Shown piece by piece: positions 44,361 through 52,290 of a stretch of 64,000 bases of DNA. This DNA comes from Mixta hanseatica. GTDB lineage: Bacteria > Pseudomonadota > Gammaproteobacteria > Enterobacterales > Enterobacteriaceae. The notes beneath the pieces are model-generated. The model did not search any database, was not told where the DNA came from, and saw only the letters and a list, made by a program, of their open reading frames with translations. The translations under genes were made by a program, and so were the position numbers. The stretch is taken from positions 930,001 to 994,000 of the forward strand of contig NZ_CP082904.1 of NCBI RefSeq assembly GCF_023517775.1, in the 5' to 3' direction. Positions within the stretch are counted from its first letter, which is position 1; every line of letters starts with the position of its first letter.

Positions 44361-44547
44361 AATCGCTCACCAATAAGTTTGCAGCGGCATACGCCGCCTG
44401 TTCCCTGACAGAAGAGTTTAGCGCAGAATTGGCCGCTATCTCGTTCAGTGTTTTTAACGCGCAACCTATGGCGTCGGGCACGTATCCCAGTTCGCCGCCG
44501 CCGATTTCGGCGTACTTCTGACGAACCAAATCACAATATTTCTGCAC
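44347..44547 (-). CDS. yaeP: YaeP family protein (UPF0253)
   Basis: This 66-residue protein of unknown function starts with GTG at 44547 behind an excellent AAGGAGG. It contains [19 protein letters not shown] and ends [16 protein letters not shown], almost matching E. coli YaeP. Longer in-frame extensions have no support. It is the first gene of the yaeP-rof pair; the 209-bp region upstream separates it from divergent arfB. Confidence 0.93.
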   Translation of the reverse strand: MQKYCDLVRQKYAEIGGGELGYVPDAIGCALKTLNEIAANSALNSSVREQAAYAAANLLVSDYVDE

Positions 44548-44756
44548 ATGCACCTCCTTCCAGAGCGTAAATCTCTGACTCCAGCGACTATAACATAGGC
44601 TTCTACGGGAAATCAGTCGTTCACAGCGTTTTATCCGTAGACAATAAGTATTGACCTTCAGCGCTGGCGAGTCACACTCTACGCTATCAGTAACGGCAAA
44701 CAGCGCGCCCATATCAATGAAACACCGGAAGATGGGCGGCATAACGGTAAATTTTT

Positions 44757-45167
44757 ATGATTGTACTATCACGCAATGTGACCATTAGCGACAGCGAGCT
44801 GGAGATTACCGCCATACGGGCGCAGGGCGCAGGCGGCCAGCACGTTAACAAAAGCTCGACGGCGATTCATCTGCGCTTCGATATTCGCGCTTCCTCACTG
44901 CCTGATTTCTATAAAGAGCGCCTGCTTAACGCTAATCATCATCTGATTACCTCAGACGGCATGGTAATTATTAAGGCGCAGGAGTATCGCAGCCAGGAGA
45001 TGAACCGCGAGGCGGCGCTGAAGCGGCTGGAAAATTTGATCCGTGAGCTGACGGTGGTGGAAAAAGCCCGACGTCCGACGCGTCCGACGCTGGCATCAAA
45101 ACGCCGCAGGCTGGAAGGCAAAGCGCAACGCAGCAACACCAAAGCGCTACGGGGAAAGGTGCTGTAG
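44757..45167 (+). CDS. arfB: Alternative ribosome-rescue factor ArfB
   Basis: ArfB (YaeJ) is a peptidyl-tRNA hydrolase that rescues ribosomes stalled without a stop codon. It has 136 residues with the catalytic GGQ at 26-28 ([10 protein letters not shown]) and a basic C-terminal tail ([20 protein letters not shown]) that would lie in the empty mRNA channel. It is the last native gene before the AT-rich island; in E. coli nlpE comes next. Confidence 0.95.
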   Translation: MIVLSRNVTISDSELEITAIRAQGAGGQHVNKSSTAIHLRFDIRASSLPDFYKERLLNANHHLITSDGMVIIKAQEYRSQEMNREAALKRLENLIRELTVVEKARRPTRPTLASKRRRLEGKAQRSNTKALRGKVL

Positions 45168-45233
45168 TTTTCAATATTTTAGATCGTAACAACTAAGATT
45201 GTAATGACGATTGAAAGCAATGCTTGAAGACAA

Positions 45234-45259
45234 TTGCTGATGAAATTAACCATCAGCAA
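45234..45259 (-). terminator. Hairpin overlapping the glycosyltransferase stop
   Basis: A 9-bp stem TTGCTGATG/CATCAGCAA with an 8-base loop spans the end of the glycosyltransferase gene. On the minus strand it is followed by TTGTCTT, a weak U-tract. Possible terminator of the peptide-glycosyltransferase unit. Confidence 0.5.
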
Positions 45260-46550
45260 ATCTGTAATTTTCGAGGATAGATGATATTGGTGGAAATTCC
45301 TCTTCCAGAGCATTGCGAAATGCCTTTGCTTTCGCGTAGAGACCACACTCAATCAGTAAAATAAGGATTGCAATATCGATATGGTATCCTGAGCTATGTA
45401 ACATACCATAGTGGATTAGTTTGTCTTTTTCTCGATAACTGCTTAACGCCTCTAGTTTAACCATAAGCTCATTTCGTCGCTGCATAACTAGCGACATTGT
45501 TGAGTAATATAAATAATTGCTTTTATCCTCATTTAAATGAAACATTTGCTTTGATAAATCCATTAAACTAAGATAGTCACCTTTTCTTAGCATGATCTCT
45601 GCTAAAATAACCATAAAACTGAAAGTATATTGGTTTGCCATGACGTTTCTTTTAGTGATAGCATTTTGAGGGTAGTATAAAATGCAATCTTTAATCATTT
45701 TTTCTATTTCCTCATCAGGTAAGTAACCGGATCCATCTCGGCAGTAAAAGTACTTCCACCTTATTTCGCTTGGTTCTTTTTTTATTGTTTTCTTCAAGAG
45801 GTTTATGTTTCTTTTTACCTTTTCTTTGTTTTTTAAGATCTCACTCTTATATCCTTCATGTCTAATATTTATATCTACTGTAAGTTGATTAAGTAATCCA
45901 TTTATGTTACGTACTTCCTCATGCACGTGGCCAAAGTAATAAAATTTTTTACTATTATAAAAGCATCTTCTAACGCCTACAGATTTATGATTATTGTGAT
46001 CAATAATTACAGGGCATATTGTAATTTTCTCATTTAAATCTAGTAGTTCAAATTTACGAAGTAATTTTTTAAATAAAGTAAAGTCATGGGGTGGCATCAC
46101 AGTTTCATCAGCATCTATATAGGATATCCATTTCCCTGTCGCTTTTGACTTTGCATAATTTCGTATTTGTGAAAAATTATCTTTCCATTTCCTTGTGAAA
46201 ACCTTTATTTTATCGCACTGGTAAGTAGTGATTAAATTTAATGTATTATCAGTAGAGCCTGTGTCGATTATGACTAACTCATCTACGTAATCTTTTATAC
46301 TTTCTATGCATTTAACAATATTATCTTCTTCGTTTTTTACTATAATGATGGCCGTTAGCGTTGTCAGTTCATCATTGAGTAAATATTTCATTTCCTCTTC
46401 GTCTAACTTTACTATTTTATTGTTTTTTTCATTCGAGATGCAGTTTATTACTTTAATTAAACTTATTTGCTCAAACCAACTTTTTAGTTGCGTTGATTCC
46501 AAAAGGAATTTGTTGTAATTTTTTTGATTTAACAACATTAGGCTTTTCAT
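45246..46550 (-). CDS. Glycosyltransferase family 2, SunS-like (putative peptide S/O-glycosyltransferase)
   Basis: This 434-residue protein has a GT-A domain followed by a helical, TPR-like C-terminal region. Visible motifs are IIIVKNEEDNIVKCIESI at about 68-85, DTGSTD at 96-101, the metal-binding DAD at 146-148 in SYIDADE, HVHEE at 208-212, RHEGY at 230-234 and KRNINLLKKTIKKEP at 246-260. The same blocks in the same order occur in SunS, the sublancin S-glycosyltransferase (DSYSTD, FIDADN, KVHEEP, YHNGY, RRNINL). SunS-type enzymes attach hexose to a Cys or Ser of a bacteriocin precursor. A candidate precursor lies 55 bp upstream on the same strand. Base composition is far more AT-rich than neighbours, indicating transfer. 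AGAGGT precedes the ATG. A cell-envelope glycosyltransferase role is the main alternative. Confidence 0.75.
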   Translation of the reverse strand: MKSLMLLNQKNYNKFLLESTQLKSWFEQISLIKVINCISNEKNNKIVKLDEEEMKYLLNDELTTLTAIIIVKNEEDNIVKCIESIKDYVDELVIIDTGSTDNTLNLITTYQCDKIKVFTRKWKDNFSQIRNYAKSKATGKWISYIDADETVMPPHDFTLFKKLLRKFELLDLNEKITICPVIIDHNNHKSVGVRRCFYNSKKFYYFGHVHEEVRNINGLLNQLTVDINIRHEGYKSEILKNKEKVKRNINLLKKTIKKEPSEIRWKYFYCRDGSGYLPDEEIEKMIKDCILYYPQNAITKRNVMANQYTFSFMVILAEIMLRKGDYLSLMDLSKQMFHLNEDKSNYLYYSTMSLVMQRRNELMVKLEALSSYREKDKLIHYGMLHSSGYHIDIAILILLIECGLYAKAKAFRNALEEEFPPISSILENYRFADG

Positions 46551-46564
46551 TGTAACCTCTATTT

Positions 46565-46593
46565 AAAGGCATATAATGCTTAAATATGCCTTT
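46565..46593 (-). promoter_or_regulatory. Intercistronic hairpin between peptide and glycosyltransferase genes
   Basis: A perfect 10-bp stem (AAAGGCATAT with ATATGCCTTT) with a 9-base loop lies in the 55-bp gap. On the minus strand no U-run follows, so it may stabilise the peptide mRNA or give partial read-through so that the peptide is made in excess over the enzyme. Confidence 0.5.
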
Positions 46594-46605
46594 ATTTGTG
46601 CTTAT

Positions 46606-46827
46606 TTATCGTGAAGTACAAATAGGACTAGAACCAAAACCTGCGTTTTCGCCAGGCTTAGAAGGCGAGTAAAAATCCCCCGGCCATGAACAACTGAATC
46701 TCCCATTAAATATCCCGCTCATTATTGCTCCCCAGATCATAGACGGCCCAGGATTATAACAGCCAGAAACTTGCCTTAATTGAGCTTCGCTTGTGATTTC
46801 TTTTAATACTTCGTTCTTTTTTTTCAT
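46606..46827 (-). CDS. Putative bacteriocin/glycocin precursor peptide with double-glycine-type leader
   Basis: This 73-residue peptide has a charged N-terminus (MKKKNEVLKEITSEA) followed by QLRQVSGC, which aligns with the ELDSVSGG of the microcin V leader; the second position of the usual GG is Cys here. The remaining ~50 residues are rich in Gly, Ser and Pro, with cysteines at 23, 46 and 70 and short aromatic/Gly segments (IWGAIMSGIFNG). Such a core fits a small secreted bacteriocin with a possible disulfide and a possible glycosylated residue. An AAAGGATC ribosome site precedes the ATG. It is the first gene before the SunS-like glycosyltransferase. Which residue would be modified, and whether cleavage is after G22 or C23, cannot be decided from sequence. 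Confidence 0.65.
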   Translation of the reverse strand: MKKKNEVLKEITSEAQLRQVSGCYNPGPSMIWGAIMSGIFNGRFSCSWPGDFYSPSKPGENAGFGSSPICTSR

Positions 46828-46973
46828 AAATTGATCCTTTTTTTATATAATCGTTTAGCCATTACCACCGAATGCTTTGGTTGGCATTTCAATGTTTATA
46901 TTGTAAGGTATTCGATGGCTATTTTTTAATTTTCAATTTATAGGTGCCTGGCTTTCATTAGGTTTTCAACTAA

Positions 46974-47002
46974 TTTAAAAGTATCTTTGAATAGGGTATA
47001 AA
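46974..47002 (+). promoter_or_regulatory. Candidate sigma-70 promoter of the 118-residue gene
   Basis: TTTAAA at 46974-46979 and TATAAA at 46997-47002, 17 bp apart, end 39 bp before the ATG at 47042. The surrounding sequence is AT-rich, so chance similarity is possible. Confidence 0.4.
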
Positions 47003-47041
47003 TATCTTATTTTTTTCAAAGTACATAAGGAATTATAGAAT

Positions 47042-47398
47042 ATGGACATAGTTATTATAGTTTACGCGGCACCGCCGGTTTTAGGCGGAGGGTATTGCCC
47101 TTCTCCCTCTGTATTCTCTTTTCATCCGCCGGAGGAAAATTTTATTAAGGCGCTATCGGCACAGTTAAAAGAGGAAAATATGTCCTGGCAGGCCCATCTG
47201 GACGATACTTATAGCGATATTGATAAGTTAATGTATAAGGCTAAAGCGTTAGTATGCGCACCGGGGTTACAGTATCAGTTCAGAACCAGAGGTTTTGATA
47301 AGAGTCGCATTCTGTATCTCACTACTATGGAGTATTTTTACAGTGATACGAGACGTGTAATAGAGATGCTGCGCAAGGTAATGACTCCAACTTATTGA
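47042..47398 (+). CDS. 118-residue protein of unknown function, last codons replaced by IS1
   Basis: The gene has an AAGGAA ribosome site about 9 bases before its ATG. The predicted protein alternates strands and helices: [11 protein letters not shown], a Gly/Pro loop with GGGYCPSPS, a helix near [24 protein letters not shown], then [11 protein letters not shown] and a final helix. This order is reminiscent of the lactose/cellobiose PTS IIB fold, but the similarity is weak and the position of the lone loop cysteine is not conclusive. It diverges from the peptide gene, so an immunity role is conceivable. IS1 at 47377 supplies the final six residues (VMTPTY) and stop. Without IS1 the frame would continue after K112 as IDATGK and stop at 48173-48175, also 118 residues. 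Confidence 0.6.
   Translation: MDIVIIVYAAPPVLGGGYCPSPSVFSFHPPEENFIKALSAQLKEENMSWQAHLDDTYSDIDKLMYKAKALVCAPGLQYQFRTRGFDKSRILYLTTMEYFYSDTRRVIEMLRKVMTPTY
47368..47376 (+). repeat. IS1 target-site duplication, left copy
   Basis: The 9-bp GCTGCGCAA directly abuts the IS1 end and recurs at 48145-48153 on the other side. Confidence 0.97.
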
Positions 47399-47895
47399 TA
47401 GTGTTTTATGTTCAGATAATGCCCGATGACTTTGTCATGCAGCTCCACCGATTTTGAGAACGACAGCGACTTCCGTCCCAGCCGTGCCAGGTGCTGCCTC
47501 AGATTCAGGTTATGCCGCTCAATTCGCTGCGTATATCGCTTGCTGATTACGTGCAGCTTTCCCTTCAGGCGGGATTCATACAGCGGCCAGCCATCCGTCA
47601 TCCATATCACCACGTCAAAGGGTGACAGCAGGCTCATAAGACGCCCCAGCGTCGCCATAGTGCGTTCACCGAATACGTGCGCAACAACCGTCTTCCGGAG
47701 CCTGTCATACGCGTAAAACAGCCAGCGCTGGCGCGATTTAGCCCCGACATAGCCCCACTGTTCGTCCATTTCCGCGCAGACGATGACGTCACTGCCCGGC
47801 TGTATGCGCGAGGTTACCGACTGCGGCCTGAGTTTTTTAAGTGACGTAAAATCGTGTTGAGGCCAACGCCCATAATGCGGGCAGTTGCCCGGCAT
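47392..47895 (-). CDS. insB: IS1 transposase InsB (expressed as InsAB' by frameshift)
   Basis: This 167-residue frame holds the catalytic domain of the IS1 transposase, with [22 protein letters not shown] and the later [13 protein letters not shown] and [16 protein letters not shown] segments containing the DDE-type residues. It is normally made as a fusion with InsA through -1 frameshifting at the A6C run. It appears intact. Confidence 0.97.
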
Positions 47896-48089
47896 CCAAC
47901 GCCATTCATGGCCATATCAATGATTTTCTGGTGCGTACCGGGTTGAGAAGCGGTGTAAGTGAACTGCAGTTGCCATGTTTTACGGCAGTGAGAGCAGAGA
48001 TAGCGCTGATGTCCGGCGGTGCTTTTGCCGTTACGCACCACCCCGTCAGTAGCTGAACAGGAGGGACAGCTGATAGAAACAGAAGCCAC
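47814..48089 (-). CDS. insA: IS1 repressor/DNA-binding protein InsA
   Basis: InsA, 91 residues, has a zinc-finger (CPSCSAT...[10 protein letters not shown]) and a helix-turn-helix ([22 protein letters not shown]). It binds the IS1 ends and represses transposition unless frameshifting makes InsAB'. It overlaps insB as in all IS1 elements. Confidence 0.97.
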
Positions 48090-48144
48090 TGGAGCACCTC
48101 AAAAACACCATCATACACTAAATCAGTAAGTTGGCAGCATCACC

Positions 48145-48153
48145 GCTGCGCAA
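48145..48153 (+). repeat. IS1 target-site duplication, right copy
   Basis: GCTGCGCAA, identical to 47368-47376. Joining the flanks at one copy restores the 3' end of the interrupted 118-residue gene. Confidence 0.97.
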
Positions 48154-48224
48154 GATTGATGCTACAGGAAAATGAAGTGCTAATAATAAACGTTTGAATA
48201 TCATTTACCAATACAGGATGGGCT

Positions 48225-48262
48225 AAAAACCCTTACTCACCGGCTGGCCGGTTTTCAGGGTT
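48225..48262 (-). terminator. Probable terminator after proS
   Basis: On the minus strand AACCCT pairs with AGGGTT and ACCG with CGGT inside, followed by TTTTT. It lies about 25 bp past the proS stop. Confidence 0.6.
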
Positions 48263-48288
48263 ATCAGCGTGGCGCTACAGCAGGGGAA

Positions 48289-50016
48289 TTACTTCTCGCC
48301 CTGAATCGCTTCTACCAGGAACTCCACAATACGATCGCGTTTGATCATCTGTTTTTCACCGGCGCGACGCGCTTTATATTCGATATCATCGTTATCCAGG
48401 TTGCGATCGCCCAGTACGATAGTGTGAGGAATACCGATCAGCTCCATATCGGCAAACATCACGCCCGGACGCTCTTTACGATCGTCCAGCAGTACGTCAA
48501 TGCCTTTCGCGCGCAGTGTGGCGTACAGCTCTTCCGCCAGCTCTTTCACGCGGAAAGATTTATGCATATTCATCGGCAGAATAGCAACCTGGAACGGCGC
48601 CAGTGCGGCAGGCCAGATAATGCCGCGATCGTCATGGTTCTGCTCGATCGCTGCCGCAACGATACGGGTAATCCCGATACCGTAGCAGCCCATGGTCAGC
48701 GTCTGGTTACGGCCGTCTTCGCCCTGTACCGCCGCTTTCATCGCTTCTGAGTATTTGGTGCCCAGCTGGAAGATATGACCTACTTCGATACCGCGCTTGA
48801 TCAGCAGCGTACCTTTGCCATCCGGGCTTTGATCGCCTTCCACCACGTTACGCAGATCGGCTACCTGCAGCGGCTCGGCCAGATCGCGGCCCCAGTTGAT
48901 GCCGATAAAGTGCTTACCGTCGATATTCGCGCCTGCGCTGAAATCGCTCATTTTCGCTACGGTGCGATCGGCGATAACCGGCAGCGTCAAACCAACCGGA
49001 CCCAGTGAACCCGGACCGGCGCCAACCGCGGCGCGAATCTCTTCTTCGCTGGCGAAAGTCAGCGGCGCGGCGACGATATCCACTTTTTCCGCTTTGATTT
49101 CGTTCAGTTCATGATCGCCACGTACCAGCAGCGCAACCAGCTGGTGGCCGCTCTCTTCGCGTGCTTTAACAATCAGCGTCTTAACTGTTTTCTCAACCGG
49201 CAGATTAAATTGCGCAACCAGCTCAGCGATAGTTTTGGCGTCTGGCGTATCAATCTGCGCTAACGACTGCGCAGGGGCAGGGCGCTCGCCGATCGGCGCA
49301 ACGGCTTCCGCCAGCTCAATGTTCGCCGCGTAATCAGATTCGGTCGAGAAGACGATGTCATCTTCGCCGCTCTGCGCCAGCACCTGGAATTCATGCGACG
49401 CGCTGCCGCCGATAGAACCGGTATCCGCCTGCACCGCACGGAAATCCAGCCCCATACGGCTGAAAATTTCGCTGTAGGCGCGGTACATCGCATCGTAAGT
49501 TTCCTGCAGAGAGTCCTGCGAGGTATGGAAGGAGTAAGCATCCTTCATGATGAACTCACGTGAGCGCATTACGCCAAAACGCGGGCGCACTTCATCGCGA
49601 AATTTAGTCTGGATCTGGAACAGATTCAGCGGCAGTTGCTTATAAGAGCTCAGCTCATTGCGAATCAGATCGGTAATCACCTCTTCGTGCGTAGGGCCGA
49701 GTACGAACGGACGATCGCCGCGGTCAACCAGACGCAGCAGTTCCGGGCCGTACTGCTCCCAACGTCCGCTCTCCTGCCATAGGTCCGCAGGCTGTACCAC
49801 CGGCATAGAAATTTCAATCGCACCGGCGTTGTTCATCTCTTCGCGCACGATGTTTTCAACTTTTTTTAGTACGCGTAAGCCCGTCGGCAGCCAGGTATAA
49901 AGGCCTGAGGCCAGTTTACGAATCATCCCGGCACGCAGCATCAGCTGATGGCTGATCACTTCGGCATCGGACGGCGTCTCCTTAAGCGTGGAGAGCAGAT
50001 AGTGAGTAGTACGCAT
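48289..50016 (-). CDS. proS: Prolyl-tRNA synthetase
   Basis: ProRS charges tRNA-Pro. It has 575 residues of the bacterial type: class II catalytic motifs 1-3 (motif 2 near [17 protein letters not shown], motif 3 near [13 protein letters not shown]), an INS editing domain between them (about 225-390) and a C-terminal anticodon-binding domain ([21 protein letters not shown]). It marks return to native sequence after the AT-rich island. Confidence 0.97.
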   Translation of the reverse strand: MRTTHYLLSTLKETPSDAEVISHQLMLRAGMIRKLASGLYTWLPTGLRVLKKVENIVREEMNNAGAIEISMPVVQPADLWQESGRWEQYGPELLRLVDRGDRPFVLGPTHEEVITDLIRNELSSYKQLPLNLFQIQTKFRDEVRPRFGVMRSREFIMKDAYSFHTSQDSLQETYDAMYRAYSEIFSRMGLDFRAVQADTGSIGGSASHEFQVLAQSGEDDIVFSTESDYAANIELAEAVAPIGERPAPAQSLAQIDTPDAKTIAELVAQFNLPVEKTVKTLIVKAREESGHQLVALLVRGDHELNEIKAEKVDIVAAPLTFASEEEIRAAVGAGPGSLGPVGLTLPVIADRTVAKMSDFSAGANIDGKHFIGINWGRDLAEPLQVADLRNVVEGDQSPDGKGTLLIKRGIEVGHIFQLGTKYSEAMKAAVQGEDGRNQTLTMGCYGIGITRIVAAAIEQNHDDRGIIWPAALAPFQVAILPMNMHKSFRVKELAEELYATLRAKGIDVLLDDRKERPGVMFADMELIGIPHTIVLGDRNLDNDDIEYKARRAGEKQMIKRDRIVEFLVEAIQGEK

Positions 50017-50120
50017 CTGTAATATTCCAGTTTGGGCGGAAAACAGTCAAAGCATGACCTGAAAATAGTGGCAGCTAGTGTACCAGCGAGTGATGCCCCT
50101 CAAAAGAGAGCGAGAACAAA

Positions 50121-50828
50121 TTAGCGCGGATCAAGCGCCACGACTTCAGTGCCCTCAGCGGTAACGCGCCAGCGCACGTTAAAATCAAGCAGCCAGACGG
50201 CATATTCACGATCCGGCTCTTCGCCTTTGCGATAGGCCGGTCGCGGATCCTGCGCCAGCACCTGACGAATAAAACGCGCCAGCTGTGGATAACGCTGTTG
50301 GTGGCGAATCAGCTGCTGCTGCGCATGGGCAGAAAAACGCACCGGCATCTCGGCGGGGGGCGCGCTTTGTGCAAAACCGGCACGCGCGGACGGGATCGCT
50401 TCCGCGAAAGGCAGATAAGGTTTGATATCGACAATCGGCGTACCGTCGATCAGATCAAGACTGCCCAGTTCCAGGATAACCTGGCTTTTCTGACAGCGTA
50501 CGGCTTTCAGTTCAACCAGCGACATGCCGATAGGATTAGGCCGGAACGTTGAGCGAGTAGCGAATACGCCCATACGGGCATTACCGCCCAGGCGCGGTGG
50601 ACGCACCGTAGGACGCCAGCCGCCCTCCATGGTTTGATGGAAGACAAACAGCAGCCACAGATGGCTGAAATCTTCCAGGCCGCGCACCGCTTCCTGCTGA
50701 TTATAGGGAGGAAGTAAGTGCAGCTCGCCGCCGCCATCTTCAATCAGGCCGGGCTGCCGCGGTACTGCGAATTTCTCTTTCCAGGGTGATTTAATCACGC
50801 CAACCTGCGCGAAAGAAAACTGGCTCAT
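50121..50828 (-). CDS. trmO: tRNA N6-threonylcarbamoyladenosine 37 methyltransferase TrmO (TsaA)
   Basis: TrmO (YaeB) methylates t6A37 to m6t6A in tRNA-Thr(GGU) using SAM. It has 235 residues with the UPF0066 core: GVIKSPWKEKFAVPRQPGL, DFSHLWLLFVFH, ATRSTFRPNPIGMSLVEL and DLIDGTPIVDIKPYLPFAE. The start overlaps the rcsF stop by 4 bp, so rcsF and trmO are cotranscribed. Confidence 0.94.
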   Translation of the reverse strand: MSQFSFAQVGVIKSPWKEKFAVPRQPGLIEDGGGELHLLPPYNQQEAVRGLEDFSHLWLLFVFHQTMEGGWRPTVRPPRLGGNARMGVFATRSTFRPNPIGMSLVELKAVRCQKSQVILELGSLDLIDGTPIVDIKPYLPFAEAIPSARAGFAQSAPPAEMPVRFSAHAQQQLIRHQQRYPQLARFIRQVLAQDPRPAYRKGEEPDREYAVWLLDFNVRWRVTAEGTEVVALDPR

Positions 50829-51229
50829 TTACCGGATACTTTTAGCGCCGTGCCCTGACAGATCGCCTGCCGATAACAGCCTTTGCTTTCGTTGACGATT
50901 TCACATTTATGCAGCAGCACCGCATTAGCTTTTAAATAAGAAGCACGGATCTGCATACGCTTACGCGCGGTATTGATGTTTGGCGGCGAGTCCTGACGGT
51001 TGGTCTGGCAATCTTCGCCTGATACTTCGCCTAAGTCGCGGAAAGGATTGCTGAGTAGCTCGGTCGTATCGGTATACAACTTCACCGGAGCGGGGCGCGC
51101 TACCGGGCGGGCAGGCGTTTCCGTGGTGGTCGGCCGGGCTTCGGGCGCGGTAATCGGCTTATAGGGCTTATGTAGCAAAGAGCAACCTGTCAGCGAAAGC
51201 GCCAACAAACAAAGCGGTAACGCGCGCAT
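50825..51229 (-). CDS. rcsF: Outer-membrane lipoprotein RcsF, Rcs stress sensor
   Basis: RcsF senses envelope damage and activates the Rcs phosphorelay via IgaA. It has 134 residues with a lipoprotein signal and lipobox LTGC (C16), a proline-rich linker (about 20-50) and a globular domain with four cysteines (EDCQTN, HKCEIV, KGCYRQ, AICQGT) that form the characteristic disulfides. Confidence 0.95.
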   Translation of the reverse strand: MRALPLCLLALSLTGCSLLHKPYKPITAPEARPTTTETPARPVARPAPVKLYTDTTELLSNPFRDLGEVSGEDCQTNRQDSPPNINTARKRMQIRASYLKANAVLLHKCEIVNESKGCYRQAICQGTALKVSGK

Positions 51230-51319
51230 CTACTTATCCTCATTTCTAAAAATTGGCGTTATTGAAACAAGCAATGGGTTAAATAACAAGTTGCGATAAC
51301 ATTTGCTTAAACGTTAAAA

Positions 51320-51381
51320 AGGCGGCCCGGCGGATTAACCAGCAAGCGTAAAGCTTATACCGGTTAATCAGTGGGCCGCCT
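51320..51381 (-). terminator. Terminator after metQ
   Basis: A long imperfect hairpin (GGCGGCCC/GGGCCGCC with an inner GGTTAATC/GATTAACC stem) ends on the minus strand with TTTTT. Confidence 0.8.
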
Positions 51382-51445
51382 GATGGATGCGGATAATGCT
51401 CTGTTAAGGCAAGGGAATTACCAAAAAACGCTAAGCCTGAGCCGG

Positions 51446-52258
51446 TTACCAGCCTTTAACCGCACCGCCGTTAAAGATTTTGTTAGCGGCCTCTGCCACG
51501 GTGTCAGACTGATACGCCTGAACAAACTTCTTCACATTTTCCGCATCTTTATTATCTTCGCGCGCAACAATCATGTTCACGTAAGGAGAATCTTTATCCT
51601 CAACAAAGATACCGTCTTTGGCTGGCGTCAGGTTAATCTGGCTGGCGTAGGTGGTATTGATTACCGCCAGAGCAATCTGATCGTCATCCAGTGAACGCGG
51701 CAGCTGCGGTGCTTCCAGCTCAACAATCTTCAGCTTTTTCGGATTCTCGATAATATCCAGCGAGGTCGGCTGCAGGCCTACACCCTCTTTTAACTTGATC
51801 AGACCCACTTTTTGCAGCAGCAGCAGAGAACGGCCAAGATTAGTCGGGTCGTTCGGAATGGCAACCTGCGCGCCTTCCTGCAGCTCATCTAACGATTTTA
51901 TCTTTTTAGAGTAGCCAGCAATCGGATACACAAAGGTATGACCTACGTTAACCAGCTTATAGCCGCGATCCTTGATTTGCGCATCAAGGTAAGGCTGGTG
52001 CTGGAAGGCGTTAACATCGATATCGCCCTTGCTTAACGCTTCGTTAGGCAGCACGTAGTCATTAAAAGTCACCAGCTCAACGTCCAGACCATATTTATCT
52101 TTTGCGACTTTCTGCGCGACTTCAGCAACCTGCTGTTCAGCACCAACAATAACGCCGACTTTAATATGGTTCGGGTCTTTCTCTTCCTGACCACATCCTG
52201 CCAGCGCCATAGCACTTAGCAGCGCGCCCACAGTGGCAATCTTTTTAAACAAAGACAT
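51446..52258 (-). CDS. metQ: Methionine-binding lipoprotein MetQ
   Basis: MetQ captures D- and L-methionine for the MetNI ABC importer. It has 270 residues with lipobox LAGC (C22). The NlpA family segments HIKVGVIVGAEQQV, NAFQHQPYLD and IPNDPTNLGRSLLLLQKVG are present. It is the last gene of metN-metI-metQ, 32 bp after metI. Confidence 0.96.
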   Translation of the reverse strand: MSLFKKIATVGALLSAMALAGCGQEEKDPNHIKVGVIVGAEQQVAEVAQKVAKDKYGLDVELVTFNDYVLPNEALSKGDIDVNAFQHQPYLDAQIKDRGYKLVNVGHTFVYPIAGYSKKIKSLDELQEGAQVAIPNDPTNLGRSLLLLQKVGLIKLKEGVGLQPTSLDIIENPKKLKIVELEAPQLPRSLDDDQIALAVINTTYASQINLTPAKDGIFVEDKDSPYVNMIVAREDNKDAENVKKFVQAYQSDTVAEAANKIFNGGAVKGW

Positions 52259-52290
52259 ATCCTTTCCTTAATAGAGAGTATTGAGGTTAC

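Larger units (their letters stand above)
47377..48144 (-). mobile_element. Insertion sequence IS1, complete, 768 bp
   Basis: The element runs from GGTAATGACTCC at 47377 to the complement of GGTGATGCTGCC at 48144, the IS1 terminal inverted repeats. Length is exactly 768 bp. It carries intact insA and insB with the A6C frameshift site at 47832-47838 (minus strand AAAAAAC). Perfect 9-bp target duplications flank it, so insertion is recent and no later rearrangement occurred here. Confidence 0.98.

Noticed and set aside
46855..46887. Tiny frame MPTKAFGGNG upstream of the peptide gene on the minus strand
   Set aside because: It has no ribosome site and only ten codons; it could be a leader peptide or the end of a lost gene, but nothing supports either.
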